Assembly: GCA_965601955.1 (NCBI GenBank) | Contig: OZ271855.1 | Location: 3,410,001-3,474,000 of the forward strand | DNA length: 64,000 bases | Reading direction: 5' to 3' | From: RHLJ01 sp965601955 | GTDB lineage: Bacteria; Bacteroidota; Rhodothermia; Balneolales; Balneolaceae | Shown: in pieces, positions 1-8,265 of the stretch | Layout: every line of letters begins with the position of its first letter | Numbering within the stretch: position 1 is the first letter of the stretch | The notes under the pieces: model-generated | The model's database searches: none | Told to the model about the DNA's origin: nothing | Seen by the model: only the letters and a program-made list of their open reading frames with translations | Made by a program: the position numbers and the translations under genes

Positions 1-282
1 AAAATTGACCTTCTCGAATCGGAAGTCGTATTTCCAGACGGTTCACTAAATGAATTAACTGCCCGAGAAGTAGAACTTATCCGGTATTTACTTGGTGCCG
101 GAGGTGAACCTGTTTCCAGAGATGAACTTCTGGAAAAAGTATGGAGGTATGAGTACAGCACTAACACCAGAACCGTGGATGTGCATATTTCCAAATTGCG
201 AGCTAAAATTGAGCTGCACCCTGAAGACCCAAGGTACCTGATTACTCTACACGGGGTAGGCTATCTCTTAAAAACCACTTAG
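1..282 (+). CDS. OmpR/PhoB-family response regulator, C-terminal part (5' end outside window)
   Basis: This is the last 93 codons of an open frame that enters from the left edge and ends at TAG 280-282. The residues form a winged-helix DNA-binding domain of the OmpR/PhoB type: LTAREVELIRYLL at the start, RDELLEKVW in the middle, and the recognition-helix and wing signature TRTVDVHISKLRAKI followed by GVGYLL at the end. The receiver domain must lie upstream of the window. By family it is the DNA-binding output of a two-component system; the partner kinase is not visible. It is convergent with the flavoprotein gene that ends at 287, with only four bases between the stops. Confidence 0.9.
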   Translation, partial: KIDLLESEVVFPDGSLNELTAREVELIRYLLGAGGEPVSRDELLEKVWRYEYSTNTRTVDVHISKLRAKIELHPEDPRYLITLHGVGYLLKTT

Positions 283-286
283 AAAG

Positions 287-829
287 TTACTTTTTCAGAC
301 GACGGACAAAGTCTATAAAATTCCTAGTCTGAGCTTCTAACAACTTTTGTTGAAACTCATTTTTTAGCCCTGCCTCAGGATCGAATTCTGAACTTACCCG
401 ATTGATAAAAACTCGTTCAGGGAATTGTATCGAATTCCTGTAGTTCGCTACCATCTGGAATTGCTCAACTGCCCTTAGTGCACCAAAAGCTCCCGCTGCA
501 ACACCAACAAAAGCCATTGGAAGATGTTCAAAGGCTCCGGGAAAGGGAAGATAATCAATAAAGACCTTTAGCACGCCTGGAAACCCACCATTATACTCTG
601 GTATTACAAACAGAAGTGCATCTGCATTTAAGATGGGATCCCGAAATTCTTTGATTGATGGAATATCATCTCCATACCTGCCTCCAACAACATCCTGCAT
701 TGGAAAATCCTCTAAAGAAGCTATAGAGGTTTCTATCCCCTCCTTTTGATACAGGCTAAGAATGTAGTTGGAAACTTCAAGAGATTTCGAGGCTGGCCTG
801 TCTGTAGAACTAATAATTTTAAACTTCAT
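287..829 (-). CDS. NADPH-dependent FMN reductase family flavoprotein
   Basis: The 180-residue protein has a flavodoxin-like fold typical of the NADPH-dependent FMN reductase/ArsH/azoreductase family. It opens with a phosphate-binding loop after the first strand (SSTDRPASKS) and carries the diagnostic PEYNGGFPGVLKVFIDYL segment around residues 77-94, which contacts the flavin in relatives. Length matches the family. It should be a soluble cytosolic enzyme that reduces flavin or quinone-type substrates with NAD(P)H; the substrate cannot be told. The gene stands alone and faces away from the structured RNA region at 1007-1159. It starts at an ATG with an AT-rich upstream region and no clear Shine-Dalgarno site. 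Confidence 0.85.
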   Translation of the reverse strand: MKFKIISSTDRPASKSLEVSNYILSLYQKEGIETSIASLEDFPMQDVVGGRYGDDIPSIKEFRDPILNADALLFVIPEYNGGFPGVLKVFIDYLPFPGAFEHLPMAFVGVAAGAFGALRAVEQFQMVANYRNSIQFPERVFINRVSSEFDPEAGLKNEFQQKLLEAQTRNFIDFVRRLKK

Positions 830-1006
830 CGCTTTTATTTTTTGTAATGAAATGAATACTTAATAGAAGAAAAAATCATTCCAACTTTCTTTTTTCTGGT
901 TAAATAAATATTTGTAAGCGCTTTTTCAGTAATATTTAATTAAATAAGTCATTTAGTAATATTTATCTAAATTTATTTTGTTTTTGAATCTATGCTCCGT
1001 ATCATT

Positions 1007-1159
1007 TTACGAGTTGGTTACTCGTAACTTTATCTCATGTTTTATTCCGCCTAATACAAAGCCGGGAGGATAAGGTTGGTTAGGCTGCAATTTTCCTTCC
1101 GGACGTATTAGTGACTCCAACAACAACAGGCGAAGTGCTGATCCTCTTCGCCTGTTTTT
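1007..1159 (+). ncRNA. Candidate structured non-coding RNA with its own terminator
   Basis: The gap between two minus-strand genes contains a chain of strong secondary structures. There is a perfect 8-bp hairpin at 1007-1027. A long stem follows, with CTAATAC 1051-1057 pairing to GTATTAG 1105-1111 and, inside it, CCGGGAGGA 1062-1070 pairing to TCCTTCCGG 1094-1102 through one G-U pair. A terminator hairpin with a T-run lies at 1125-1159. GTTGG 1013-1017 can also pair with CCAAC 1117-1121, so two folds may compete. The wobble pair and T-run favour plus-strand transcription. A weak Bacteroidota-like promoter (TTTG at 977-980, then TATCATTT at 1000-1007) overlaps the first hairpin. I do not recognise the family; the minus strand contains a GTCCGGAAGGAA string resembling the SRP RNA loop. 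Confidence 0.45.
1125..1159 (+). terminator. Rho-independent terminator of the candidate RNA
   Basis: AACAGGCGAAG (1125-1135) pairs perfectly with CTTCGCCTGTT (1146-1156) across a 10-base loop, and the plus strand continues with a run of T. No coding gene precedes it closely on the plus strand, so it most likely ends the structured RNA just upstream. Confidence 0.75.
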
Positions 1160-1216
1160 ATTTAAGACTATTGAGTTGCCTAACTTTTTTGAAGTAGAAT
1201 AAAAGACCGCTACCTG

Positions 1217-2578
1217 TTATGCTTCAGATCTTTTTTTTATTTCTTCCAACCTTTTTTGAAGCAAGCCCTCTCTTCCTTCCGCTCCGGGTGAATAAAAAGA
1301 CGTGCCTTGCAAATTCTTAGGTAGATAATCCTGAGATACCCAATTTCCTGTATGATCGTGGGGATACTTATAATCCTTTGATGCATTTTCAATATCCATA
1401 TAGCGAGAAGTAAGTTTGTTCGCCGTTTTATCTTTTAAATATGGAGGTATTTCACCTACACCATTGGATTTAATTTCACTGCTGGCTTTAAATATTCCCA
1501 GCGTACTATTACTCTTAGGACAAATAGCCAGGTAAAGCGCTGCATGAGAAAGAAAAAACATCCCTTCAGGCATTCCGCATTTCATGAAAGCTTCGTGACA
1601 TGAGTTCACAATGGTGATAGCATTAGGCTCGGCCAAACCAATATCTTCACTGGCCAGGATAAACATTCTGCGAAAAATAAAGTTTGGATCATCCCCTCCT
1701 TCTAACATCGCATTCATCCAGTATAAAGCTCCATCAGGATCAGATCCCCTTACCGACTTTATAAATGCTGAGATATAATGATAGTGTTCATCCCCGGTAC
1801 GATCGTACCGAACAGCCCTTCGTTGAATACTTTCTTTAGCGATATCCAGGGTGATATGAACTTTACCTTCGCTTTCTTTGCTAGACAAAACAGCCACTTC
1901 CAGAGCATTAAGTGCATTTCTGACATCGCCACCTGCGTAATCAGCAAGATGTTTAATGGCTTGCTCTTCAATTTCAATCTCTTTACTCCCTAAACCTCTC
2001 TCTTCATCGGCCAAAGCTCGATGAATCATCTGTTCCACATCGGAAGTAAGAAGAGGCTTCAACTCAAATAATTGACATCGAGAAAGCAGGGGATTTACTA
2101 ACGAATAAAAAGGATTTTCGGTAGTAGCCCCAACAAGGGTTATAATACCGGACTCAAGATGTGGAAGAAGAGCATCTTGCTGCGCTTTATTCCAACGATG
2201 GATTTCATCCACAAAGAGAATAGTCTTTCGTCCATTTAATTTTCTAAGCTTCTCAGCTTTTTCTACAACCAGGCGTAATTCTTTAATTCCATCTAAAACC
2301 GCGTTAATGACTTCAAATGCTGCTTTAATCTCCCTAGAGATTACATGAGCAAGAGTGGTTTTTCCAGAACTTGGAGGCCCAAAAAAAATCAACGAACCAA
2401 TTACTCCACTTTCAATCATTCTGCGAAGCATCTTGCCTTCTCCAACCAAATGTTCCTGACCTGCAAATTCAGCCAAAGAGTCTGGGCGCATTCTGGTTGC
2501 GAGAGGTTGGTGATAGTCAAATTTACCAGGCTCATTTACCCTGGCATTACTATCTCTATTTTCCTGAAAAAGGTCCAT
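1217..2578 (-). CDS. rarA: Replication-associated recombination protein A (AAA+ ATPase)
   Basis: The 453-residue protein matches the RarA/MgsA family of clamp-loader-like AAA+ ATPases that act at stalled replication forks. Walker A is GPPSSGKTT (residues 67-75), Walker B is LFVDEIHRWNKAQQDALLP (from about 121), sensor 1 is GATTENPF, and the family-typical QRRAVRYDRTGDEHYHYISAFIKS opens the C-terminal MgsA domain, which ends in DYKYPHDH and YLP. The usual FNKAQQD is WNKAQQD here, and the Walker A middle is SS rather than the more usual GT/GV. Length is normal. It lies 44 bases downstream of the photolyase gene on the same strand and may be co-transcribed, giving a DNA-damage-tolerance pairing. 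Confidence 0.93.
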   Translation of the reverse strand: MDLFQENRDSNARVNEPGKFDYHQPLATRMRPDSLAEFAGQEHLVGEGKMLRRMIESGVIGSLIFFGPPSSGKTTLAHVISREIKAAFEVINAVLDGIKELRLVVEKAEKLRKLNGRKTILFVDEIHRWNKAQQDALLPHLESGIITLVGATTENPFYSLVNPLLSRCQLFELKPLLTSDVEQMIHRALADEERGLGSKEIEIEEQAIKHLADYAGGDVRNALNALEVAVLSSKESEGKVHITLDIAKESIQRRAVRYDRTGDEHYHYISAFIKSVRGSDPDGALYWMNAMLEGGDDPNFIFRRMFILASEDIGLAEPNAITIVNSCHEAFMKCGMPEGMFFLSHAALYLAICPKSNSTLGIFKASSEIKSNGVGEIPPYLKDKTANKLTSRYMDIENASKDYKYPHDHTGNWVSQDYLPKNLQGTSFYSPGAEGREGLLQKRLEEIKKRSEA

Positions 2579-2622
2579 AATGGTTTATCACACAAATATG
2601 TGCAATATATGTTTTAATTACC

Positions 2623-4110
2623 TTACAGCAAACTTTTTTGGGAACCGTATTTATTTAGATACTGGTTGAGCTTAACCTTCTTTCGGGTACTTTCACTCGT
2701 CATATAACGAAGCTTGCCAAATACTTCCCGCTCCTGCCAGGCTCGATCGAACCTTCCAAAACACCAGAAAATCCCGGAGTAACTATTCGGATCTCGGCCA
2801 TCTATGGCGTATTTATTATTTAGCTCTATTAGATAATCAAGTGCTGTTTTATAATCCGGGGTCCATTCAATTACTTTTTTCCCCCACAACATTCTCAGGT
2901 AATTATGGATGATCCCTTCTTCTCTCAGTTGAGTTTGAGCTGCATTCCAAAGTTCATCATGCGTTTTTGATTGCTCAAATTCCTCAAAGGTATATATGTG
3001 TTCCCTCTCATCGGCTTTGTGATCATTCATTGTCTCCATTACCCATGCCGGGAGGCTCTCGAACTTATCATAGTCTGGCCTATGATGGGCATAGTGAAAG
3101 CCCACCTCCCTCCAGGTAATTACTTCATCGAGAAAACTTTCAATACTTGGATTGCCATTAAAAAAACCTGCGTTCTTTCCTCCATTTGGAGTTAGGGAGC
3201 TTAAGTCCCAATCTTCTGGCTGTTTTTCCAGTACCGCTTTTACGATTTCATATTCGCTGATCTTACCATAATGTAACCACCCGCTCAAGCCACTTGTTTT
3301 TTTCTCATCCGGATGATTTCTTTTTTCATTGTATTCAAACAAACTGTTTGTGATGAAATCCTCCAGCTTATCTAACGCAGCCTTCCTGGTTCCCTTAGCT
3401 TGAATAGCAGTCACATCATGATCAATATCAAAGCCTGATATGGATTGCTCTATATCATTTAGAAATACTTCTCCTGATGGATATTTTGCAAGGAAACCCG
3501 GACTGAGTATTACTTTTTCTTTGTTCTCTAAATCCTCAATCGGGTTTTCTTTGGGGGGATTGGTATATGCCTCAATAAAATGCTTTTGCATCACCTTTCT
3601 GAATAGATATGCCGAATAAGGGTCTTTTTCAGTTATACCTAGCGGAATTAATCCATTTGAATCAATGGTAATATATGGGATGTCCAGCTTTTTGCTTACC
3701 GACTCATTGTGCTTCCTGGTTATGAAAACTGGATTTTCATCAGAAATAACCATGCAAGCTTCTTCTGTCAACTTGTAGAGTAATCCCCTGCCCTGCCCTT
3801 TTTCAGATTCTACAAAGCTGAAAAAGTTTAACCCCTTCGACCTGGCGAAGTCTACATTCTCTTTCATGCCTTCCAGCATGAATTTGTGAAATCGATCACA
3901 AGCCCATGGATAGGCTATGTTCAATCCTTCATATATAAGTAGAGGTTTGCCTAGCTTGTTGGCCCAGGCAACTGCATATTCTAATGCATAATTATAGTGG
4001 AGGCGGCGATTAATCTGCATCCAATACAAAACAAAAGCCCCATCTTTATTAGGGGCTTTATCATTTCTGCTAAATCTTCTGTAGCTATTTATATTCTTCA
4101 CATCAGTCAA
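2623..4110 (-). CDS. phrB: Class II CPD photolyase
   Basis: The 495-residue protein looks like a class II cyclobutane pyrimidine dimer photolyase. It begins with the VLYWMQINRRLHYNYALEYA segment of the antenna/N-terminal domain (class II enzymes have VLYWMQ..R...NWAL). The C-terminal FAD domain contains WREVGFHYAHH, LRMLWGKKVIEW, and NNKYAIDGRDPNSYSGIFWC followed by FGRFDRAWQEREVFGKLRYM, all class II hallmarks around the flavin and the electron-transfer tryptophans. Expected role: blue-light, FAD-dependent repair of UV pyrimidine dimers. It sits upstream of rarA on the same strand. A second, unrelated photolyase is encoded at 8266-9837. Confidence 0.93.
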   Translation of the reverse strand: MTDVKNINSYRRFSRNDKAPNKDGAFVLYWMQINRRLHYNYALEYAVAWANKLGKPLLIYEGLNIAYPWACDRFHKFMLEGMKENVDFARSKGLNFFSFVESEKGQGRGLLYKLTEEACMVISDENPVFITRKHNESVSKKLDIPYITIDSNGLIPLGITEKDPYSAYLFRKVMQKHFIEAYTNPPKENPIEDLENKEKVILSPGFLAKYPSGEVFLNDIEQSISGFDIDHDVTAIQAKGTRKAALDKLEDFITNSLFEYNEKRNHPDEKKTSGLSGWLHYGKISEYEIVKAVLEKQPEDWDLSSLTPNGGKNAGFFNGNPSIESFLDEVITWREVGFHYAHHRPDYDKFESLPAWVMETMNDHKADEREHIYTFEEFEQSKTHDELWNAAQTQLREEGIIHNYLRMLWGKKVIEWTPDYKTALDYLIELNNKYAIDGRDPNSYSGIFWCFGRFDRAWQEREVFGKLRYMTSESTRKKVKLNQYLNKYGSQKSLL

Positions 4111-4158
4111 TTTTCAATTTAACCGATATGAAAGCCTCTGCATTCCTCCTAACTTAAA

Positions 4159-6111
4159 TTACTTAATCAAAAGCATTTTATTGGTCCTGGAAAAACCGCC
4201 CTCACTTTGTAATCGATAGAAATATACCCCACTGGACAGAAGCTCTGCACTAAAGCTTTCTAGATACTTGCCTGGATTAAGCCCCTCATCAACTAATACA
4301 GCTACCTCTTTCCCTGCTATGTTGAACACACTTAACTTTACATGACTATAAGTTGGTATGGTAAACTCGATAGAAGTGGATGGGTTAAAGGGATTGGGAT
4401 AGTTTTGCTCTAACACGAAAGCAAGGGGAGCATCATCTCCATAGTCGATGCTGGTTAATAGGTTAGCCTGGATTTCTATTTCACTAATAACCCAACCATA
4501 TCCAACTATATCTTCATCCGAAAATAACCGAAACCTAACCAATACAGTATCACCAGCATCAAATGTGTCAAGTAAATCAACTTTGTGTGATCTAAACAAC
4601 TCTTCTACGTCGCCATTTTCAGGCCACGTATTTAGCCAGGCTTCATCATATCTGGCATCATAGCCATCAGAAAGGGGAACCCAACCATCTCCCTTATTTC
4701 CTTCTACTACTACATAATCCTTAAACTCTTCTGTCCCAAAAACACTTTCTTCCTCTCCTGGCTCTACAATTGCCACATCACTATATATTAATATTGAGCT
4801 ATCAGAATTAACCTGGATCGGCTTCAAAAGAATCAGTCCATATTCCGAATTTTCTCTATAATCTCGAGTCGTATATGCTCTATAATCTGTCCAATCTAAA
4901 AGTGTTCTTGAAATCGAAAACCCGTCTACCAAAAAATCCGCCGTGGGTCTTTCGTCGAAATCCGTTCTGTAGCCTTCAATAGGATCATCAAAATTCAATA
5001 CTGTTAATTCTAACTTCGAAGAGATCGTTGCCTGTAAACCGCTAAACCCAAGAACATAAATATCTACCACTTTGGTTTGTTCAGGTTTATAATTGAAGTT
5101 AAACACTGAATCAGCCTCAGTAACCGAATAAAATGTCTCAACTACTTCTTCATCGATCAAAACCTGAAGAGAGTCGTAGGCTTTTGAAGCGTCTACTTCT
5201 ATATTTATTTTTTCGTTCTCGAACTCTCCTCCTATTTCAATCCTGGGAAGATTTAGTCCCGTAATCATTTTGACTATTCCTCCATCATTAAAATAAAGGG
5301 TATCGCCAGTAGCACTAGGAGCTATACCGTTTGGCCTGGAAAACTCAGCGAATAATGCGATACCATCTTTATTTCCAGTACTCCCATTTCCAGCTAAGAT
5401 TTCTGCAGAACCACTTTCTATATCTATCCTATAAATCCTATTTAAAGTGGGTACTGGTGCTAATACATACCCATTTGAATAAGAAATCTGGTTGACATTG
5501 CCAGGTAAGTCTGCCAGCAGGCTTATTTCTTTTTCAGGAGTAATTTTAAACACTCTCCCATTGCCCCAATTTGAAGTGTATAGATTCCCTGATTCATCAA
5601 TAGTAAGTCCGATCAATCCTGAAAAAGAAGTGCTGGAAACAAAAGTTTCAAATGTGCTATCTGGGTTTACCTTTACTATTCGATTACCGGTTCCACTAAA
5701 ATTTGCTCCATACTCAGAAACGAACAATTCCCCTTCCTGATTAAGCACAATACCTGCGGGACCATTTAAGCCTGTTGCTATCACGCTTACATTCCCTAAG
5801 GAATCAATTTTCCTTACCGAGTTACCTTGATAAGTATTTGTATAGAGATTTAGAAGTGAATCTGAAATAATCCCAACAGGATTAGTAATATCTTTGAATA
5901 CTGAAAATTCTCCTTCCGGGGTAATCTTGAATACCTTATTGAATGAAGTTCCAAATCCGCTGGAGTAATAAATATCTCCTGTTTTAGCAACGGTTATTCC
6001 ATCCCCCATTGTACCTTGGTTAAGATTGACCAGGGTTGAAACCAACTGCGCATTCACCGAAAGCTGAGCAGCTGTGAATAATGCGATAGTGAGTAAAGTT
6101 TTTTTGATCAT
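4159..6111 (-). CDS. Secreted NHL-type beta-propeller protein with C-terminal sorting domain
   Basis: The 650-residue protein starts with a clear signal peptide (MIKKTLLTIALFTAAQLSVNA, cleavage near residue 21). Residues of roughly 25-290 carry six-bladed NHL/SMP-30-like propeller repeats (for example GLNGPAGIVLNQEGELFVSEYG, LIGLTIDESGNLYTSNWGNG, FSRPNGIAPS). A middle region with beta-sandwich character follows. The last about 80 residues (PNPFNPSTSIEFTIPTYSH to SGVYFYRL and a basic end) match the type A sorting domain of type IX secretion cargo. It should therefore be exported to the periplasm and then to the cell surface or medium. Ligand or enzymatic activity is unknown. Downstream of it on the plus strand only repeat-free sequence separates it from the photolyase gene. 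Confidence 0.85.
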   Translation of the reverse strand: MIKKTLLTIALFTAAQLSVNAQLVSTLVNLNQGTMGDGITVAKTGDIYYSSGFGTSFNKVFKITPEGEFSVFKDITNPVGIISDSLLNLYTNTYQGNSVRKIDSLGNVSVIATGLNGPAGIVLNQEGELFVSEYGANFSGTGNRIVKVNPDSTFETFVSSTSFSGLIGLTIDESGNLYTSNWGNGRVFKITPEKEISLLADLPGNVNQISYSNGYVLAPVPTLNRIYRIDIESGSAEILAGNGSTGNKDGIALFAEFSRPNGIAPSATGDTLYFNDGGIVKMITGLNLPRIEIGGEFENEKINIEVDASKAYDSLQVLIDEEVVETFYSVTEADSVFNFNYKPEQTKVVDIYVLGFSGLQATISSKLELTVLNFDDPIEGYRTDFDERPTADFLVDGFSISRTLLDWTDYRAYTTRDYRENSEYGLILLKPIQVNSDSSILIYSDVAIVEPGEEESVFGTEEFKDYVVVEGNKGDGWVPLSDGYDARYDEAWLNTWPENGDVEELFRSHKVDLLDTFDAGDTVLVRFRLFSDEDIVGYGWVISEIEIQANLLTSIDYGDDAPLAFVLEQNYPNPFNPSTSIEFTIPTYSHVKLSVFNIAGKEVAVLVDEGLNPGKYLESFSAELLSSGVYFYRLQSEGGFSRTNKMLLIK

Positions 6112-6161
6112 CGAGCTAAATATAGTTTGAGTGAGCCCGATGGTAACTTTTTGACCCTAAA

Positions 6162-6189
6162 CAAAAGTGTCATCCTTTTGTGTGACACT
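6162..6189 (-). terminator. Hairpin terminator downstream of the AraC-type gene
   Basis: AGTGTCA (6166-6172) pairs with TGACACT (6183-6189). On the minus strand the stem is followed by TTTTGTTT, and on the plus strand by a longer T-run shortly after. It can end transcription of the AraC-type gene that stops at 6204 before it reaches the propeller-protein gene. Confidence 0.55.
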
Positions 6190-6203
6190 ACTTTTTTTAA
6201 AAA

Positions 6204-7388
6204 CTATGCCAGGTCAAATTCTTTCTTAAAGCTTGATGGAGTATTCCCTGTAAACTTTTTAAATGCCCTATTGAACGATGATTTGTTATTAAAACCTGCT
6301 TCTAAGCCTATTCCCAGAATAGTTAAATGCTCATTATTTGGTTCAGATAATAGCTTTACTACTTCCTCGACTCGATAACTATTAATGAAATCAAAAAAAT
6401 TATACTCACTCTTTATAGACAACAGATGAGAGAGTTGATAGGTAGGTATTCCAATTCTTGAGGCTACTTCAGAGGCTTTTAACTCTGGGTTTAGAAATAA
6501 TTTCTCCTCTTCCATTAGTCTTTTTAAGCTGCGAAAATATTCTTCAGCCTTAACTTCTTCCAAAGGCGAGTTCTTATACTTCTCCCTAATTGAAACTTCT
6601 TCCTCTTCATTTACTTCTTGCTCAATTTCCTTACTGAAAAATTTAGGTTGTTGAATGGCCATAAATCCTATTGCCTGGATAAAAAAGGCAAGTACTACAA
6701 TCCATGCTCTATCTATTAACAGCCCATATTTTTCAGTAGTAGCCAAAGCAACCATTGTTACAAAGAATCCTCCAACATATATAAACAGTCCTATAGCCAG
6801 CTTCTTAAGCCATTCAAACTTCAAAACCTGGTCATTATTGGAAGAACTATTTTCAATGAAGAGTCGATACTTCTTCAAGTCTCTAACGATAAGTCCCAAA
6901 TAAATTCCCGTATGAATAATTAGTACTCCAAACTTTACAAATTGAATAGTGCTTATCTCCTGCTGGGCCCAGGGATCAGCATTCCTTAAAATCTCGGCTT
7001 TCGCTTCCAAATTGAAAAATATCCAACCTGATGAATCCCATAATGCCCAAATTGTGGGGAGAATCATCAGTAAATGACTAATGCGAAGTTTATAGGAGTT
7101 GTTCCAAAGATACTTTGTATAAAGGAATAAGGCGGGACCAATTAAGAAGAGTAACGGATAGGTTGGGCCAGAAAGAAATGGAAACCTCCATATTTCTCCT
7201 GCTATGTATAAGCTCAAATCCGTCAAACGAAGAGTCAGTACCAGTAGTACTAAAAGAAAAAAACGATTGGCCTTAGTATTACCCTTTCTATAAGTAGCAA
7301 AAATAATGGTAAGCAATAATCCATTATATGCTCCGGCATATGTTAACAGGCTTAGTACATATATATAATTAGAAACCCACGAATCCAT
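6204..7388 (-). CDS. Membrane-anchored AraC-family regulator
   Basis: I take ATG 7388 as start (a GTG four codons earlier is possible), giving about 394 residues. The N-terminal half has about seven hydrophobic helices (for example LSLLTYAGAYNGLLLTIIF, LFLIGPALFLYTKYLW, LFIYVGGFFVTMVALATT, AWIVVLAFFIQAIGFMAI). The C-terminal hundred residues form an AraC/XylS double helix-turn-helix: LKASEVASRIGIPTYQLSHLL and ILGIGLEAGFNNKSSFNRAF, ending in the family TGNTPSSFKKEF. This 7TM-plus-AraC architecture is common in Bacteroidota and suggests a one-component receptor acting from the inner membrane. Signal and targets are unknown. It is downstream of the barrel-protein gene but a strong terminator separates them. 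Confidence 0.85.
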   Translation of the reverse strand: MDSWVSNYIYVLSLLTYAGAYNGLLLTIIFATYRKGNTKANRFFLLVLLVLTLRLTDLSLYIAGEIWRFPFLSGPTYPLLFLIGPALFLYTKYLWNNSYKLRISHLLMILPTIWALWDSSGWIFFNLEAKAEILRNADPWAQQEISTIQFVKFGVLIIHTGIYLGLIVRDLKKYRLFIENSSSNNDQVLKFEWLKKLAIGLFIYVGGFFVTMVALATTEKYGLLIDRAWIVVLAFFIQAIGFMAIQQPKFFSKEIEQEVNEEEEVSIREKYKNSPLEEVKAEEYFRSLKRLMEEEKLFLNPELKASEVASRIGIPTYQLSHLLSIKSEYNFFDFINSYRVEEVVKLLSEPNNEHLTILGIGLEAGFNNKSSFNRAFKKFTGNTPSSFKKEFDLA

Positions 7389-7433
7389 TCTGACTAACAC
7401 GTTTTTAAATCCGTGGAGTATACACCTGTTATC

Positions 7434-7459
7434 AAAAAAAACCTCTTAAAAAAAAGAGG
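7434..7459 (-). terminator. Rho-independent terminator after the barrel-protein gene
   Basis: On the minus strand CCTCTT and AAGAGG (7442-7447 and 7454-7459 on the plus strand) form a stem followed by eight T. It lies 17 bases after the stop of the outer-membrane protein gene at 7476 and should end its transcript. Confidence 0.75.
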
Positions 7460-7475
7460 CTCTTTGAAAAGTCGA

Positions 7476-8165
7476 TTAAAAGCTAAACACGACACCAACA
7501 TTGAAGGTTGTCAAATCAGTTCTCGAACGGGTAACATCATAATCGATCCCTCTTCGATTTCTGATCAATCCCCCTTCTTTTAAATAGGATGCTTCTCCGC
7601 CAAGCATATGCTTTGCCTTCACTATCAATGAAATTCCAAAAAAATCACCGTCATCGTCAAAGCCTTCATACAATGTAAATTTAACTCCTCCACCTACTCC
7701 ATAATTAGTGGTGGTGTAGTCATAATTGACAGAGCTAGCGAGTTCATCTTCAGCCCAATCATCTAATACGCTGCTTTCAGTATATAAATAATTAAGCCCT
7801 ATCATTCCCTCAACAAAAGGCCTTACTGCTCCATGTTCAGGTTCAAACCGCATCAAGAAATGAGGGGTTACCATGTTATTAGTAGTTCTAACTCTTACCA
7901 GTACCTCCTGAATATTTGGGCTAAAGTATTCCGATCGTTCGGCCCAGCCAAAATTTTGATAGATCAATCCGGCTCCTACATGTATTGGTAAACCTGGTAG
8001 CTGATACGTTCCTGCCATATCAAATCCATATGAGTTTCTGTCTAAAGCCTGCTGAAAACTTCCCTGAGGACTACCAGCTGCAAACCCAATATCGAAATTA
8101 AACGATTGAGCCTGTGCAATTCCCGATACTGATAAAATTAAAAGTGTTGTAACTATGCTTCTCAT
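7476..8165 (-). CDS. Outer-membrane beta-barrel-like protein
   Basis: The start is ATG 8165, because a strong Shine-Dalgarno (GGGAGGAGTT) sits just before it; a GTG four codons upstream would include that site. The 229-residue product has a signal peptide (MRSIVTTLLILSVSGIAQAQ) and then alternating amphipathic strands ending in FNVGVVFSF, a C-terminal aromatic residue as in outer-membrane barrels. Segments such as VGAGLIYQNFGWAE and YGVGGGVKFTLYEG resemble the small porin-like or OmpW/OprF-type barrels often annotated as outer membrane beta-barrel protein. Function is unknown. It is monocistronic, with a terminator right behind it. Confidence 0.75.
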   Translation of the reverse strand: MRSIVTTLLILSVSGIAQAQSFNFDIGFAAGSPQGSFQQALDRNSYGFDMAGTYQLPGLPIHVGAGLIYQNFGWAERSEYFSPNIQEVLVRVRTTNNMVTPHFLMRFEPEHGAVRPFVEGMIGLNYLYTESSVLDDWAEDELASSVNYDYTTTNYGVGGGVKFTLYEGFDDDGDFFGISLIVKAKHMLGGEASYLKEGGLIRNRRGIDYDVTRSRTDLTTFNVGVVFSF

Positions 8166-8265
8166 AACTCCTCCCACGGTTAATTAGGTTGAAGGAATTT
8201 CATACAAAGGAGTACTTTGAAATACTACATAAAGATGTGAAGCATACCCATGCGATGCCTAAGGA

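Noticed and set aside
1007..1159. SRP (4.5S) RNA gene on the minus strand
   Set aside because: The minus strand has GTCCGGAAGGAA and GCAGCC, but a 4-base insertion separates them, the stem below the GGAA loop is poor, and the terminator T-run is on the plus strand.
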